Assembly: GCA_000320545.1 (NCBI GenBank)
Contig: ADNK01000839.1
Location: forward strand, 1-55,470
Length of the DNA stretch: 55,470 bases
From: Bigelowiella natans CCMP2755
Taxonomy: Eukaryota; Cercozoa; Chlorarachniophyceae
Reading direction: 5' to 3'
Shown piece by piece: positions 24,166 to 40,429 of this stretch (positions are counted from its first letter, which is position 1; every line of letters begins with the position of its first letter). The position numbers were made by a program, and so were the translations under genes. Below the pieces are notes generated by a model, which was not told the DNA's origin, made no database searches, and was given only the letters and a program-made list of their open reading frames with translations.

Positions 24166-24444
24166 CAGTTGGTCGATTTCGATCTCTTCATCGTCACAGG
24201 CTTCTGATTCCAAACAAGGAGTTGAGAATTAAACATATACGAAAAAACATGGCGACCAGCAGTGATATACCTCCGCATGGAGGCACAATAAATATTGATA
24301 AACAATGCATTTATTCTCACCTGGGGAGATTTCGACGCTTGCTTTCCCATCTTGATCCTTCTGAAAAATAAAGACGTCACTACTCCCATCCTCCAAATTG
24401 AATGTAAAATTGGGGAGGAGGTACATACCAATTTCGATTCCCTC
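24166..24444 (-). CDS. Two exons of unknown product upstream of the TMEM184-type gene
   Basis: Exons 24444-24321 and 24203-24166 are joined in phase by a consensus donor (CCCCAG/GTGAGA). They encode a segment containing MYLLPNFTFNLEDGSSDVF and then an acidic end (DDEEIEIDQL). Their strand and position suit an N-terminal extracytosolic domain of the TMEM184-type gene, or the 3' part of a separate upstream gene. A third short exon may lie near 24090-24050. I do not recognise the domain. Confidence 0.4.
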
Positions 24445-24612
24445 CTAGTTGCCATCGCGACACCTCCTTCAACCCTGTTAAGCTCCTGATTCCCGCCTGC
24501 ACTCAGCCCTTTGTATTTTGGGCAACAGGATTTGGTACATAACTGAGGAACACATCTTTCGCTTTCACCCTCTTCCGTCCCATACAACAAATATATTTAT
24601 GTATCGAAAGGT

Positions 24613-24616
<4 letters not shown>

Positions 24617-24660
<44 letters not shown>

Positions 24661-24681
24661 AAAGAGAAAAGATAGGAGAAA

Positions 24682-24735
<54 letters not shown>
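24617..24735. repeat. Two long (GA)n arrays
   Basis: GA runs at about 24617-24657 and 24687-24735 are separated by a purine-only linker, so more than 110 consecutive bases are almost all purine on this strand. Confidence 0.9.
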
Positions 24736-24739
<4 letters not shown>

Positions 24740-24882
24740 GGGGTAGGGGGTTTAAGAAAGGGAGGTTTCTACTCATGTAAAAATGTTTGATTCGAAGATA
24801 GACACCAGTGAGGGAAGTTTGGAATAGCCCTTCAAGAGTGAGCTCTAGCACACACACACACACACAGTAATAACGTTTTCAG

Positions 24883-25363
24883 CATCAGTGAGTTTGTTCC
24901 CTTTGATAACGACAATGAAATACAGGTAATAAATGGTTTCATTCTAAATTTTTTGAGGTCGTTCTTCTCTGTATTCTCGGCGCTACAGTTTCCCGCCTTT
25001 TCCATGAAACAGATCATTTGTTCCGATAGAAGTTTTGAGGTCTGATTTCTGCCAGACTTGGCCTCTCTGATGTAGAAGATGTTGGCTTTATATTTTCCTT
25101 TTTTCATGGGGGAACATCCTAAGACAATTTGACTTCCTTTTTTTGGGTTTTGGGGCATGTTTCCGGATTCCGTGGCCAGATTTTTCTTGGTGACAGGGGA
25201 TTTTCAAAAGGAACTGCCAAAAATCAATAAGAAAAGGATGTCCTTTTTGGTTAAAGGCGGTCCATACTTCTTTCAGTGCGCATTAGGTTTAATGGAAATT
25301 AATGATATCACTGTTCCTCGGATGCAATCTTTCTGGAGGAAACCCCTGGAAATGCCTCAATAA
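24883..25363 (+). CDS. Possible short split gene
   Basis: The clearest piece is an ATG-initiated frame at 25157-25363, 68 residues (contains FLVKGGPYFFQCALGLMEIN). Upstream plus-strand fragments at 24883-24924 (contains EFVPFDNDNEIQ, followed by GTAATA) and near 25012-25050 look exon-like. The opposite strand is open over 24832-25158 too and cannot be excluded. No domain recognised; an AATAAA word follows the stop. Confidence 0.3.
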
Positions 25364-25861
25364 ATTAAAACATTTTTGTAATTCTTAAGTCTTTTGCAGA
25401 ATGCAACATGTAATTGGGGTGCATAGAATTTCAAACATGATCTGAAGTCAAATGACTACGCTTCCTTCGGATGATCACACTCGTGGCACTCCCTTTTTAA
25501 ACCCAAAACTATGCACTTTCACGTTCCATTTCCGCACACAAGGCAATTTATACTCGATTCTGGAGAAAACATAGTGAATCTTCTGATTTTGCACCAAATA
25601 GCATCGACAGTTAATGCTTACACTTTAAAATAAAGCTGCTGCCTCTTTTGTTTGACAAATGAACCGAGAAATTCTAACCGTCTAAATACATCATTCTTGA
25701 ATATTTTTCGTTGTCGTAGATAAAATATGTAATGTAAAATTTAAAAATATGACTCTGCAGACCACTTTTGGTGCCATTTTAGACCCGACACGAGACAAAC
25801 CGATTCCTACCTTCCCGCCGACCCTAAAACTACTCATCAGGGCACGTACCCCACACCTCCT
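25364..25861. other. Upstream region of GPI
   Basis: AT-rich, with no exon supported. An ATG at 25749 opens a short frame that is out of phase with the GPI start, and I treat it as untranslated leader. Confidence 0.55.
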
Positions 25862-30522
<4,661 letters not shown>

Positions 30523-32124
30523 ATTGCTTCAATTATTTTTCGTGGATAGATGAGTGGAAGGATGCTGCTCTCGCTCCTACTCCTACTGCCGTTGTGGCTG
30601 CTGCTTATGTAACACCTTCGCACGCTCTCTTCTCACCCTACCTGCTTCTCCTATCCCCCCCCTCCTCTCCCCTTCGATCCTCTTCTTCTGCCTCGCGACA
30701 ATGGATTAGGTTTACAAGCGTTAGCAACCCTGAGTCGAAGCTCTAGGGAGGCAGAGAAGAAAAGGGTCATATGTATCTGATGATGCAGCGAGGACCGATT
30801 GCACCGGAAAGGAAAGATCACACAGAGAAGAAGTATAAATTGCCTCACACGCACGCATTCTTTAGCCCAACATATCAAGCATGTACGTGGATCCTCCGTG
30901 ATCACCCCCGGGACTCGAAATAGCAGTAGATAGTAGCAGTAGTAGTAGTAGCAGCGGCAGCAGCAGCACCACTCGGGGGGATCGAAATTATATGCGATCA
31001 CTTGGCTGAGCGTTATAGCAGCGTAAATGCCGGCGCATTGATAGATTAAGCATTTACAAATATAAATAAAACGTCAATATTTTAAAATTCACTCCAAAAG
31101 TATAGTACCTCCCAGCAATGGCGCCATCGTAAACGGTGATGACTTGATGCCTGTGACTCAAATGTTTCGTGTATCTGCACGCTGCCGTCGCTAATAATGG
31201 TAGCAGTACGGTCGTACAAAATGACGCACATCTACACATGGTTACAAGTGGCATGACTACTAGCTAGAAAAATGAACGCATCCATGCGTAACATACATTT
31301 ATGCATGAATTCAATTTCGTCATCTGGCGCAAGTACAAGCCACACTAGCACACACGATTCTGACGCAGTGATGTAGACATTGATTGGTAATATAACATTG
31401 TACGTAGCCGATCAATTCCAACGGCATGATGCGAACAAACATCTGTTCGTCGCTATACGCACATGATGTACTGCACACGCGTGCTAGCGCAAAGCGAGGG
31501 CCGCTAAACAAGCATGATGCATCCATTGATCTAAGCTGCGATGAACTAAATAACTATTATAGCTAAGTGGCTTGCTAGCTTGCGGCTGCGCACGTACGCA
31601 GCTCGATCATGCTCACTAGATGCACGTCAATACGCGCTGTACGGCCTGCTAGCCTGTAGTTAGGTTGCTACACACGTGCGTTTGCGCCTCGATCCCATCG
31701 TTGCATAATCGTTAGATGTGTATATGCGATGATATATGCCATGCTAGTATGCTATCTAGCTATGTATGCAGAGGATTGCATCAAGCTGTTACATATATAA
31801 TGTAACATACGCCAACCTACATAGAAAATAAAAACGGCGCACGCATGCTCGATCACCGCCTGATGTATATGCGATGTGCGCAGCAGATCTAGAGATTGCT
31901 GTACAACATTTCACATTTGTCCCTCTCTTGCTCCAACATAGCACAATAGATGGTGTGCATCAATGATGTTAATAACAATAGCTAACAATAACATGCAACA
32001 ACAATAATAATATTCTAAAATGCCATGCGGAGAGTTGCATTCCGATCCACATTTGGCATGCTAGCATGCGGCCACATTTGCCCAGGTTAGTAGTATGATG
32101 TGCCTGCTTTCTACTGGCTATTAA
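30523..32124. other. Convergent spacer rich in short palindromes
   Basis: Lies between the 3' ends of GPI and the rhodanese-domain gene. From about 31000 onward it is dense in words such as GCTAGC, GCATGC, CGATCG and GTACGT, with no open frame of interest. The first 200 bases contain the alternative GPI acceptor and a C-rich tract. Confidence 0.6.
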
Positions 32125-32356
32125 CTAAGCACGCTCGATTCCAGGGCACATAAATATGTGATCTGACAAGATACTGACGTTCATTTCTTCGTTCTTTGAT
32201 TGCTTCAGCATCATCATCGCAGCTCTCCCCGCCCTCATTCCGCTCTGATTTGCACAAAAACAAAATATAATTGCATGTCAGCGTCAGAGCGAATAAGACA
32301 CGTATGGGAACAAATTGCATGTAAGCATACATGGCTATCATTGAAAAAGTAAGTGA

Positions 32357-32397
<41 letters not shown>

Positions 32398-33204
32398 AGT
32401 GTGTGTGTCCCCACACGCATATCCACTGCGTCTTTGCACCATCACCAACCATTTACACAGAGCTCTCCTTCCCTTACTTCCTAGGTTTTCTTACCATGCA
32501 ATAGAGCACCACCTCGTCGCCCTCTCGCGGTCTGGCGAACCCATATTTCGACACGAACTCCTACCATACGTAAAGTAGTTGTAGTAGGAGTAGGAGTAGG
32601 AGTAGGAGTAGAATCAAGTGACGACGGAGCTATAAGGAGAAAGCAGAAGGAGGAGGCCGATGTTTTCAAGCTGACGAGCTCTACATCGGCCATTTTCTCA
32701 ACCGAAAACAGTGGCTTTGGTGCGTGATCTTAGTCGTATTTAAGCTGCTGCTTCGGACATGAACGAGGCCAGCACCAACACCCCCATCGCAACCGTAGAC
32801 CATAACCATCATGTCATCTGCCTGCACGATCTACCTGTTCCTCAAGCTTCAACCCCTCCTCAAACTCAGAAAGAGGCCAATTGAGCGCACCTTTGAACAT
32901 TGCTCCCGCTTCCTGCATTAGGCGATGTACGATACGCATTTGCGGCATGTAGGCGTGTGCCGTTGTTGTTGTTGTTGTGAAAAGAATATTCGGTTCGGTT
33001 AGGAGCAGACGAGGTGTCGTCATTTCTCATTCCCGGTTTTGTTTGTGTGTACCCCGGTTTCGTCTCTCTCGCGGACGTCCACAAGCAACCTTCGGGGTGA
33101 CGACACAACAGCTGTTCGCGTACACACCACACATGAACTTAATGATATTGCTACTATTGCAGACGTTGGGGAGTACGATGAAGATGGTCAAAATCAGGAA
33201 CACA

Positions 33205-33250
<46 letters not shown>

Positions 33251-33605
33251 ATCTCTCCCTCCCCAACACACACACAAATACACACGCACACGCCCGCGCA
33301 CGTGTACAACGCACAGCGCAGTTTTCAGGAGGTAAGGTTGATACCCCTGGTGGCAGATGGAGTTAGTTCGGAGATATAAGCCTTCAATTCAGTTGCATTC
33401 TTGCTGGGAATATTATCAAAGATCCCTCGGCGCCTGAGTAGCAAGCATTGCATTCTCAAATGGTTAGGTATGATGATGATGATGATGATATTTTTGATGA
33501 GACTGGTATGAGCCTTAGATTCTCAGGCAGCACGAGAGTTATTCTTACTTTGGAGTGACACGAAATGCTTCCACCGGACCATAGTCTCTGAAGACACGTA
33601 GTTCA

Positions 33606-33648
<43 letters not shown>

Positions 33649-33978
33649 GTGCATATATTGTGCGAATAGTTTCTAGAAGACATCTTTTTTAATTATATCT
33701 CATGAAGAATACGCCTGAACTCATTCACCCAGTTCACTCACACCGCATACTTCATATATTAGATATCCCTCGCACCATCACTTCCTCTTCTCCTGTGTGC
33801 ATATTTTATGTGTATACGTTCGTTTGAATCCAGTGTTAGACATCTTCTCCCTTTCCGCCTTCCTTGTCTTAGCCCTTTCGGCGACAAGTTTCTCCCAGGC
33901 GTCGTCATCCATCTATGGCCGGCATACTCGTTACGATACAATACATCGAAGCGCAAACACACATACATACGCACGCAC

Positions 33979-34046
<68 letters not shown>

Positions 34047-34060
34047 ACACGCACACATGA

Positions 34061-34104
<44 letters not shown>

Positions 34105-34587
34105 AGGAGAACATGAGAGGAAAAAGCAATTCTACCGATTCCTCAAGAATCTCAGGCATAGATTCCTCTTCTTCCTGTTCTACTGCAGATTCTCCCAGTC
34201 TTAAAGACGGCCTCTGGGTTGATGGCTTCGATGGGTTTGACCCAGCACCTCCTCCTGGAGATGGAATTCCGAGCTCGCGGTACATCTGCTGCTTCAGGAG
34301 CTCCGCCTCTTTCCGGTCCGCGTCGCTCTAAGAATAATAGTCGCAACCAAAAGGTGATGCTCCATCATTTCCCCGTTTCAACGTTAGATGCTTACAAAGA
34401 GCGGGCTTTTGCCCCAGCAGCGGCGCAAGAGTCGGCCGTTCTTAAAGGTTGACGACGTCGTCGCACGCCAGCAGCCGCCAACCCCTCTACACTTTCTGAC
34501 CCTTTGTATCGGAGCTTTATTTCTCAGCCCAGTTACCAAAATCCCGGTAATTAGAGTAAGAAAGGGTAGGCGAAAGTGCATTGCCAT
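32125..34587 (-). CDS. Rhodanese-domain protein with probable plastid targeting
   Basis: Nine phase-consistent exons (34587-34396, 34327-34136, 33912-33818, 33587-33549, 33433-33345, 33111-33053, 32912-32835, 32560-32495, 32244-32125) give 309 residues. The C-terminal 100 residues form a single rhodanese domain: RRLLVDVRERDE, GALNWPLSEFEEGL, KYGFARPREGDEVVLYC and the active-site loop CMSGMRAGRA with Cys269. Such domains transfer sulfane sulfur through a Cys persulfide. The N-terminus is hydrophobic (FLTLITGILVTGL) and then Arg/Lys/Ser/Thr-rich to residue 64, resembling a two-part signal plus transit peptide. A charged middle region (residues 65-200) with a possible coiled coil (DRKEAELLKQQMYREL) has no family I recognise. 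Introns contain CA, GA and CT arrays. The rhodanese call is firm; targeting is inferred. Confidence 0.9.
33974..34102. repeat. CA and GA arrays in a rhodanese-gene intron
   Basis: CA run at about 33974-34056 and GA run at about 34066-34102, both inside the intron between exons 34327-34136 and 33912-33818. A CT run (33210-33246) and a CA run (33610-33642) lie in other introns of the same gene. Confidence 0.9.
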
Positions 34588-35342
34588 CGCTGGAGCAGCC
34601 TGCCTTCCTCTGTGGATGGGGAAGGGGGGCGCAGGGCTTCCGTGGCTCCTCTCAGATGAGAGTCAACAGTTTCAGCCGGAAATATCTTAAAATTTGTAGT
34701 ATAAATGATCGTTAACTTTCGATCCTTTTTTGATGGAAAAACAACCTAGGGTTGCTGTCCTTGAGAACTTCCGAGCCTCTTGTCGCAGAGGAATACTACC
34801 TGAGCAGGAATTCCTTTTTTTTTTTCAGGGGAAGGCCCTTTTCCAACTGAGTCAAGCATGTAAAAGATATCTCTATTTCGCGAGAGACGACAAGGCATTT
34901 GGACATGCGATCCTCGAATTTCACCGGATTTAGGAGAAAATCACACAATTTTGTGTGGGGAGTTGGAGCTTAAAACTTGCACGAGCTTGGCGTTGGACAC
35001 AGCAAGGAGGAGCTCAGATCGAAGAATAGGACTTGATATTCGCAGATATTTGATATGCGACAAGGGAGGAAGCCTAATCTATTGACTGAATACGCGTCAT
35101 TTCCATTCCCGAGAGTTACGGATAATAAGACTGCAGACTAGGGCCCAAATGTGTCGAAATTCGGGTATAAAACTGTGTAATTGAGGATAAATTATCTCTG
35201 CGACTTAAAGATTCGCATTATCTCCATCGTAAATTGAACAGTTTCTCGTAGTTAAATTGCTTTCGAATGGCTGCCGACTGGCCCTCTTTTCCTCAAACAA
35301 AGGGGCGGAGGTAAGCACGCGGAAGACGGGGCGTCCCCAATC
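34588..35342. other. Divergent spacer
   Basis: Upstream region shared by the rhodanese gene (minus) and the small membrane-protein gene (plus). A 67-codon frame at 34733-34933 (starts MEKQPRVAVLENFRAS) is open, but I find no joined exon or known motif, so I leave it unassigned. Confidence 0.45.
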
Positions 35343-35670
35343 ATGTACAACTCGTTCGATTCGAGCGATTTCATGCTGGAGGAGTTGGAACTGGGAAACA
35401 CCGGTGGCAGGCCCGCATGCTCTACGAAATATATGCTTTGCAGGTTGTCTCGAATGAAGCCGTTGCTGATCTTCCATTTCCGCAAACTTAGATTATCGAA
35501 TTGAAAGTACTACAATCATTTAAACATACTCTTCATCTCTTAAATTTAGCGTGTCGGTATCACTGATGGTGATGGGTGGGCTTTTTTGCCTGGTGGCAAC
35601 GATGGCTGGCATGGAGACCTCGGAATATGAGACACCATTGCTTTGGGGATGCTTCCTCGGTCCGCTTTAA
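35343..35670 (+). CDS. Small 73-residue membrane protein
   Basis: Two exons, 35343-35443 and 35550-35670, joined in phase (donor CAG/GTTGTC, acceptor TTTAG). The protein has an acidic N-terminus (SSDFMLEELELG) and a hydrophobic segment (SLMVMGGLFCLVATMAG), followed by a short tail with aromatic and Gly/Pro residues. One transmembrane helix is likely. The frame is open upstream of the chosen Met to about 35240 but has no acceptor site, so I use the Met at 35343. The opposite strand is also open over 35205-35485. No family recognised. The stop lies 200 bases before the next gene on the same strand, separated by a GA array. Confidence 0.5.
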
Positions 35671-35746
35671 CTCTAATACACTTTGAGTAGGACTAAACAC
35701 GCACACATTTTCAAGATGAATTATCAACATCCAGATTTCAGTATGA

Positions 35747-35747
<1 letters not shown>

Positions 35748-35789
<42 letters not shown>
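35748..35789. repeat. (GA)n array
   Basis: About 20 GA units between two plus-strand genes, roughly 80 bases upstream of the start codon at 35871. Confidence 0.9.
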
Positions 35790-35791
<2 letters not shown>

Positions 35792-35870
35792 CATACACAC
35801 ATCAATTGTAAACGAGCCACCTATCAGTTGGAGTCGGGTTGATGTAAAACAACACTTATACTCAGGCATA

Positions 35871-37748
35871 ATGGGGTTCTCTTCTGCGGCCATGGCCATG
35901 CTGGTTCTCTACTGGAGGTACAAACACGTGCAGCTGCTCGAAGAGGAGATCATGAGGTGACAGCTGCTAAAACCACTCTTTCATTTTTACACCATCCAGA
36001 ATAATCCTCACACCATGCCTTTCCCTCATTTTCTCATTTACGTGACAAAATATTACGGACACAAACGCAATTGTTGTCGACCATGTCGCACGACAAAAAT
36101 CATCACTGTTCTCTCGATCTGATTCCGGATCCCCATTTCCACACTTCTAGAATTATAGATCATGTGTCTCTCTGTCCGTGTCTGTCTCTGTGTGTGTGTG
36201 TGTGTTTGTGTTTGTGATTGTGTGTGTGATATATTGTCTGTGTGACATCTCTCAAACGTTGCTCTTAGGCTCCAGAGCGAGCCGTCCACCAACACGCCGA
36301 AAAACAAGCTGCTTGAGACCGACACGTGCATGGAACGAATCGCGAACAGCGCGGCACAGACGCTGCAGATAGTGTCTGATATCGAGGCTGATGTGCTCTT
36401 CAATGATTGTTACAATGACGTGTCCCTCCACATTTCCGTAGCACACATCAAAAAGGCTGCGGCTACGCAGGAGGCTTCCATGGTTAGAAGTAGCTAGCAA
36501 CACTGTACCTGTGTATGTTGTCGTCATATGGAACAGTTGAATCTGAAATGCTTACTGCTGATCATTTCATTGCAAGTTTTATGATCCCCACGCGTACTCC
36601 TCTCTTCTCCTCCTTCTCCTCCTCCTCCTCCCTAACCGTGTTGCATCTTGCTTGTGCTCCCGCTCTGTATGTGTATGTGTATGTGTATTTGTGTGTGCCT
36701 TTGTCTCACTTTTATCCGTTTCACAAGATGTACCAATTGGCCATGGATCTGAAGAACTATAGGCCACAAGACGACCCACGAATCGATAAGGTAGTTCCGG
36801 GTGAAAACAGAAGAAAGAGACGTGGGAGGGGGGGAGGCGGGGGGGAGGGAGAATAGGGTGAGGAAGAGAATGAGAGGAGAGACAGAAATCAGGGGAGCTG
36901 CGAAAAAAAATATGCATAATTTCTGCCACCCGCCTCGCTCTAATAAAGAAGGGGGGGGATAGCCTAATAATCGCGAAACCCATAAACCCTTCCTGTACGC
37001 CGTCCTGCTCCGATGTGCGTACAGACGCCCTGGCCGGCCCCCTGGCCCCCTCTCCCTGAATTTCTACTTGAAAAACTTGGTCATATATCCCCTCATCAGG
37101 ATCAGTGGAACGCTCTTGTGAATCGCATTCCTTCCGGGCATGTAGCCGCCGAGCTGTCCTTCGAGCGGGTGGCGAAGGACCATGAGCTGGTGCGATGGTC
37201 GCGCGCCAAGGAGATCCTGAGTACCTTCATACGGGAGCGGCTCAAGGAGGTAGGCCGGCTGCTGCACCAGCTGGACAAAGTCACAGCAGGGGCCCCGGGC
37301 TATGACGACGACGACGACGACGACGACGGTAACGACGATGATGACGACACCACCGTCGCCAATAACAGGTGTGAACCACATCCTGGTCATCCTCATCATC
37401 ACCATAATCACCGCCCACATAGCATAGCAACTTCATTCATCTTCGTTATCTTCGCGTCGTTGTCATTCGGTTATGATAGCCTGCTGCTATCACCTATTTT
37501 CGCGGTAATAATCCCACCCCCCTCTCCTCCTCTCCCCGCTTAGTAAAATGGGCGACGGGAAGCGCAAGATTGAGTACCATCTGAAGAAGCAGACGGAGGC
37601 CCTGCGGAGCCTGAAAGCACACTACGAGAACGACTTGGGTTCACTGAAACTAGCAAACCAGAAAGATCACAAGCAGATAGAGGATCTCACACAGCAGCTT
37701 CACGAGCTCAGAAAAGGCATCGACGACGAAGCGCAGGAAGATGTTTGA
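35871..37748 (+). CDS. Membrane-anchored coiled-coil protein
   Basis: Five phase-consistent exons (35871-35956, 36269-36482, 36728-36790, 37025-37368, 37544-37748) give 303 residues. The N-terminus is a probable membrane anchor (MGFSSAAMAMLVLYWRY) followed directly by charged helix. The middle is polar. Residues around 215-235 form an Asp-rich run encoded by a GAC/GAT repeat in exon 4. The last 65 residues are a strongly charged coiled coil (contains HLKKQTEALRSLKAHYE and LTQQLHELRKGI). The layout (short membrane anchor, long soluble helical part) resembles tethering or scaffold proteins, but I recognise no specific family. The start codon was chosen because the frame upstream runs into the GA array. 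Confidence 0.7.
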
Positions 37749-38675
37749 GAGAGAAGATAACACACACACACACACACAGACACACACACACACATTACAG
37801 AGGTGCACCTGCAAACGTACGTTGCGCCAAACGTGATTTTGCACAAGTCTTCGTAATATTTCGTCCCCAGCACCCGTGTAGATATACCAAGAAGTATGTG
37901 TACCAATCGTGCAGGATGGGCGACATCAGTCAGTTTACTGCGTTATAACGTTTATACAATGATTTTAGTCTCTGAACATACGGTTTACGAACAAATTTAT
38001 CTGATAAACCCCCAACATTGCCTGAATAGTTGATGCATCGATCAATTTGGTTGCAAAGATCAATTGTACATCATCATTATCACGCGTTGCGAGTGGGTAT
38101 AAAGCTGGTAAAGCATGCAGGTTGCTGTGCTATAAACTCAAAATACACGAGGTGTGTAAATCCCTACATTGACCAATCTAGCAATGGCATCGCATCGCGA
38201 CAGCTGTGACATGCAGCTAGCAGCAGCTCAATGCTAGCTAGCGACAGGCTACGCATGTCAAGATGTGCCATGCTAGCTAGCATGTGGGCATGTCCAGGTG
38301 TACGTTGCTGCATCGTGCTAGATGTTCGTCCTCATATTGTGCTTTGCCTAGCTAGCGCATGTACGTCTTGTCTCAATGAAATGATATAAGAAATGCAGGC
38401 GCTACATCCGCAGATTCGTACGCACTACACACATCTAGACACACACACACACACACACACACATGCTAGCATGTGCATTAACATGTACATACATGTGTGT
38501 GTACACACACATTCATATCATGCCAAAATAATGCATGCTGCGTTGGTTGCGTTGCCCATTTCAATATGTACCCGGCGGAGCGCTCGCAACCACGACATTT
38601 ACTTGTTGAATGAAAAGTATTATATTTTCTTCATTAGTACTACATTACAAAACAATGCTTCGTGGCATGCGCGTT
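37749..38675. other. Convergent spacer rich in short palindromes
   Basis: Begins with a CA array just after the stop (about 37762-37793) and continues with repeated GCTAGC, CATGCTAGCTAGCATG and TGCATG words between 38190 and 38480. No exon supported. Confidence 0.6.
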
Positions 38676-38864
38676 CTACATTGGAAGCAACGACGAGCCA
38701 CTGGAGGAGCCACTACCGCCGCGGTTAAAGCAAAAGCAGCAGATGCCCTTGCAAATCTTCATCGTCATCTGATGACAGACACCATCATCCGAGTGCCAAC
38801 AAGCGCACAAAACAACAATAGACGAAGAATGAAGCAAACAGAGAGGATACCTATATACACGTTT

Positions 38865-38898
<34 letters not shown>

Positions 38899-39776
38899 GA
38901 GAGAGAGAGAAAGAGATTTGAATCTACCGACGCCCAAGTCTTGATGATGTACGTTACCCATGTATTTCCCCATGGCAAGTAAGTCCCAACGTAGTATAAC
39001 AAGCTATGCACGGTTACGAAGATCCGCACCAAACACAAGGAATTCACAAGAAAAACAGCAACACAGAGAGATGCACTTCAGGACAAACACCGAGGCCGAG
39101 AAATCGTCACACAGAATAACCGATCGCTCGAGATATGTAGCAGCAGTAGCAGTAGTAGTACCAAACGACTTGCACGCTGAGCGCCGTCGCCACATAGACG
39201 AAGAACCGCATGCGCCATACCACGTACAAGAGCCCCAGCGTCGATGTCAACTAAGGAGAAGTGGGTAGGCATTAATACTTGTGCCGACTAGTCGCGGTGC
39301 ACTCTGCCTAGCATACAAGCGTTAGCAGCATCTACCCATCCCACAGCAGCGAATGCCCTGTGCGATTGCATCATGTTCTCAATCTGCTTCTTTGGTCCGA
39401 CCATGAAGCAGGAGCTGGGGGAGGGGAGGGAGATGGCAGGAGGGGGGGGAGGAGAGGAGGGGGTGTAAGCGTCCGTACATACAAGTACTTAGAGTGCCAA
39501 CTATCCCACTGTTCGTGTCTGTGCATATAATGCGCTCCCCTGCACTCCTCCTCCTGCTACGTTGTCAAAGGTTGTTGGCTCTGTAACGGTACTATCTTAC
39601 TGAGGTTGATTGTTCACGATGACAAATAACCACCAAGACCTTGTCAGAAGAAGCAGATTCGACACGGCATAGGTGAAGGCGAACTTTTGCGGCATCCCGA
39701 TCAAGACCTTATGATGACGTTTCGTGTCACATCAGATACTCAAAAACATGTCATCTGTACATGATGCACGCATTGA

Positions 39777-39832
<56 letters not shown>

Positions 39833-40429
39833 CGTATCGACCCCATTCACCACCTCAATATTATATATAAATAAAAAAATATATAGAGTTTTCATTTTTG
39901 GCAATTACCATCGGGAGGTACATTGAAGCAAGACCCATCATAACAAGGCCGGCGATCAACTGCAGATTACGAACCATTTACTATTTCCTCTCGATTATTA
40001 TTTTCTAAAACAGAACGGAGACATCTCTTTGTAAGGTCATTGATGTTGCATGCATGCGGGCGATCGATTGCTATCACGCCAATTATGCTGTGCGAAGTGT
40101 GTTCTTTGTGTAGGTGCGAGTCTCGTGCGAGGCATTCGTTCACCGTCATAATGAATCCTGCCATGCGCTGCATGTACGACATCTCGAAGAAAGCGTCCAC
40201 TTGATTCACGACACTAATACAGAGGAACGCTAGATGATGCTCATGGTAATAGGGACTGTGATTTTATGTGATTATGATGATAATAACGATGGTGACGATG
40301 CTGATATGTGGCTTAAACGCACCTTTCCCACATTGTCGGGGGTTCAGGCGCGGGTTCAGGTTCCGCCTGCCCCCCCGAGAAAACCTTCATCGATATCGAT
40401 GATAGCTTCTTTCCTGCTGAAGCGAACAT
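38676..40429 (-). CDS. SFT2-family vesicle transport protein
   Basis: Eight phase-consistent exons (40429-40323, 40213-40144, 39959-39909, 39707-39640, 39414-39336, 39250-39162, 39003-38958, 38768-38676) give 200 residues. Conserved SFT2 landmarks appear in order: FEMSYMQRMAGF, then helix 1, PQKFAFTYAVSNLLLL, FMVGPKKQIENMM, a third helix, and LLYYVGTYLPWGNTW. The family has four transmembrane helices and acts in retrograde traffic from endosomes to the Golgi. The C-terminal tail is Cys-rich (KGICCFCFN) and then Gly/Ser-rich, which would suit palmitoylation. A Met at 40390 is an alternative start; I prefer 40429, the first in-frame Met. Introns hold a CT array (about 39778-39829) and a TA array (about 38868-38896). 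Confidence 0.92.
39778..39829. repeat. (CT)n array in an SFT2 intron
   Basis: About 25 CT units inside the intron between exons 39959-39909 and 39707-39640. Confidence 0.9.

Noticed and set aside
33905-34285. Frames rich in Cys-Val, Thr-His, Arg-Glu or Leu-Ser over dinucleotide arrays, here and at many other sites
   Set aside because: Dinucleotide repeats are open in most frames; these readings are by-products of TG, CA, GA and CT arrays inside introns.
38676-39272. Single long minus-strand frames as independent genes
   Set aside because: They are fragments of the SFT2-type gene read through its introns; the spliced model explains all the conserved segments.
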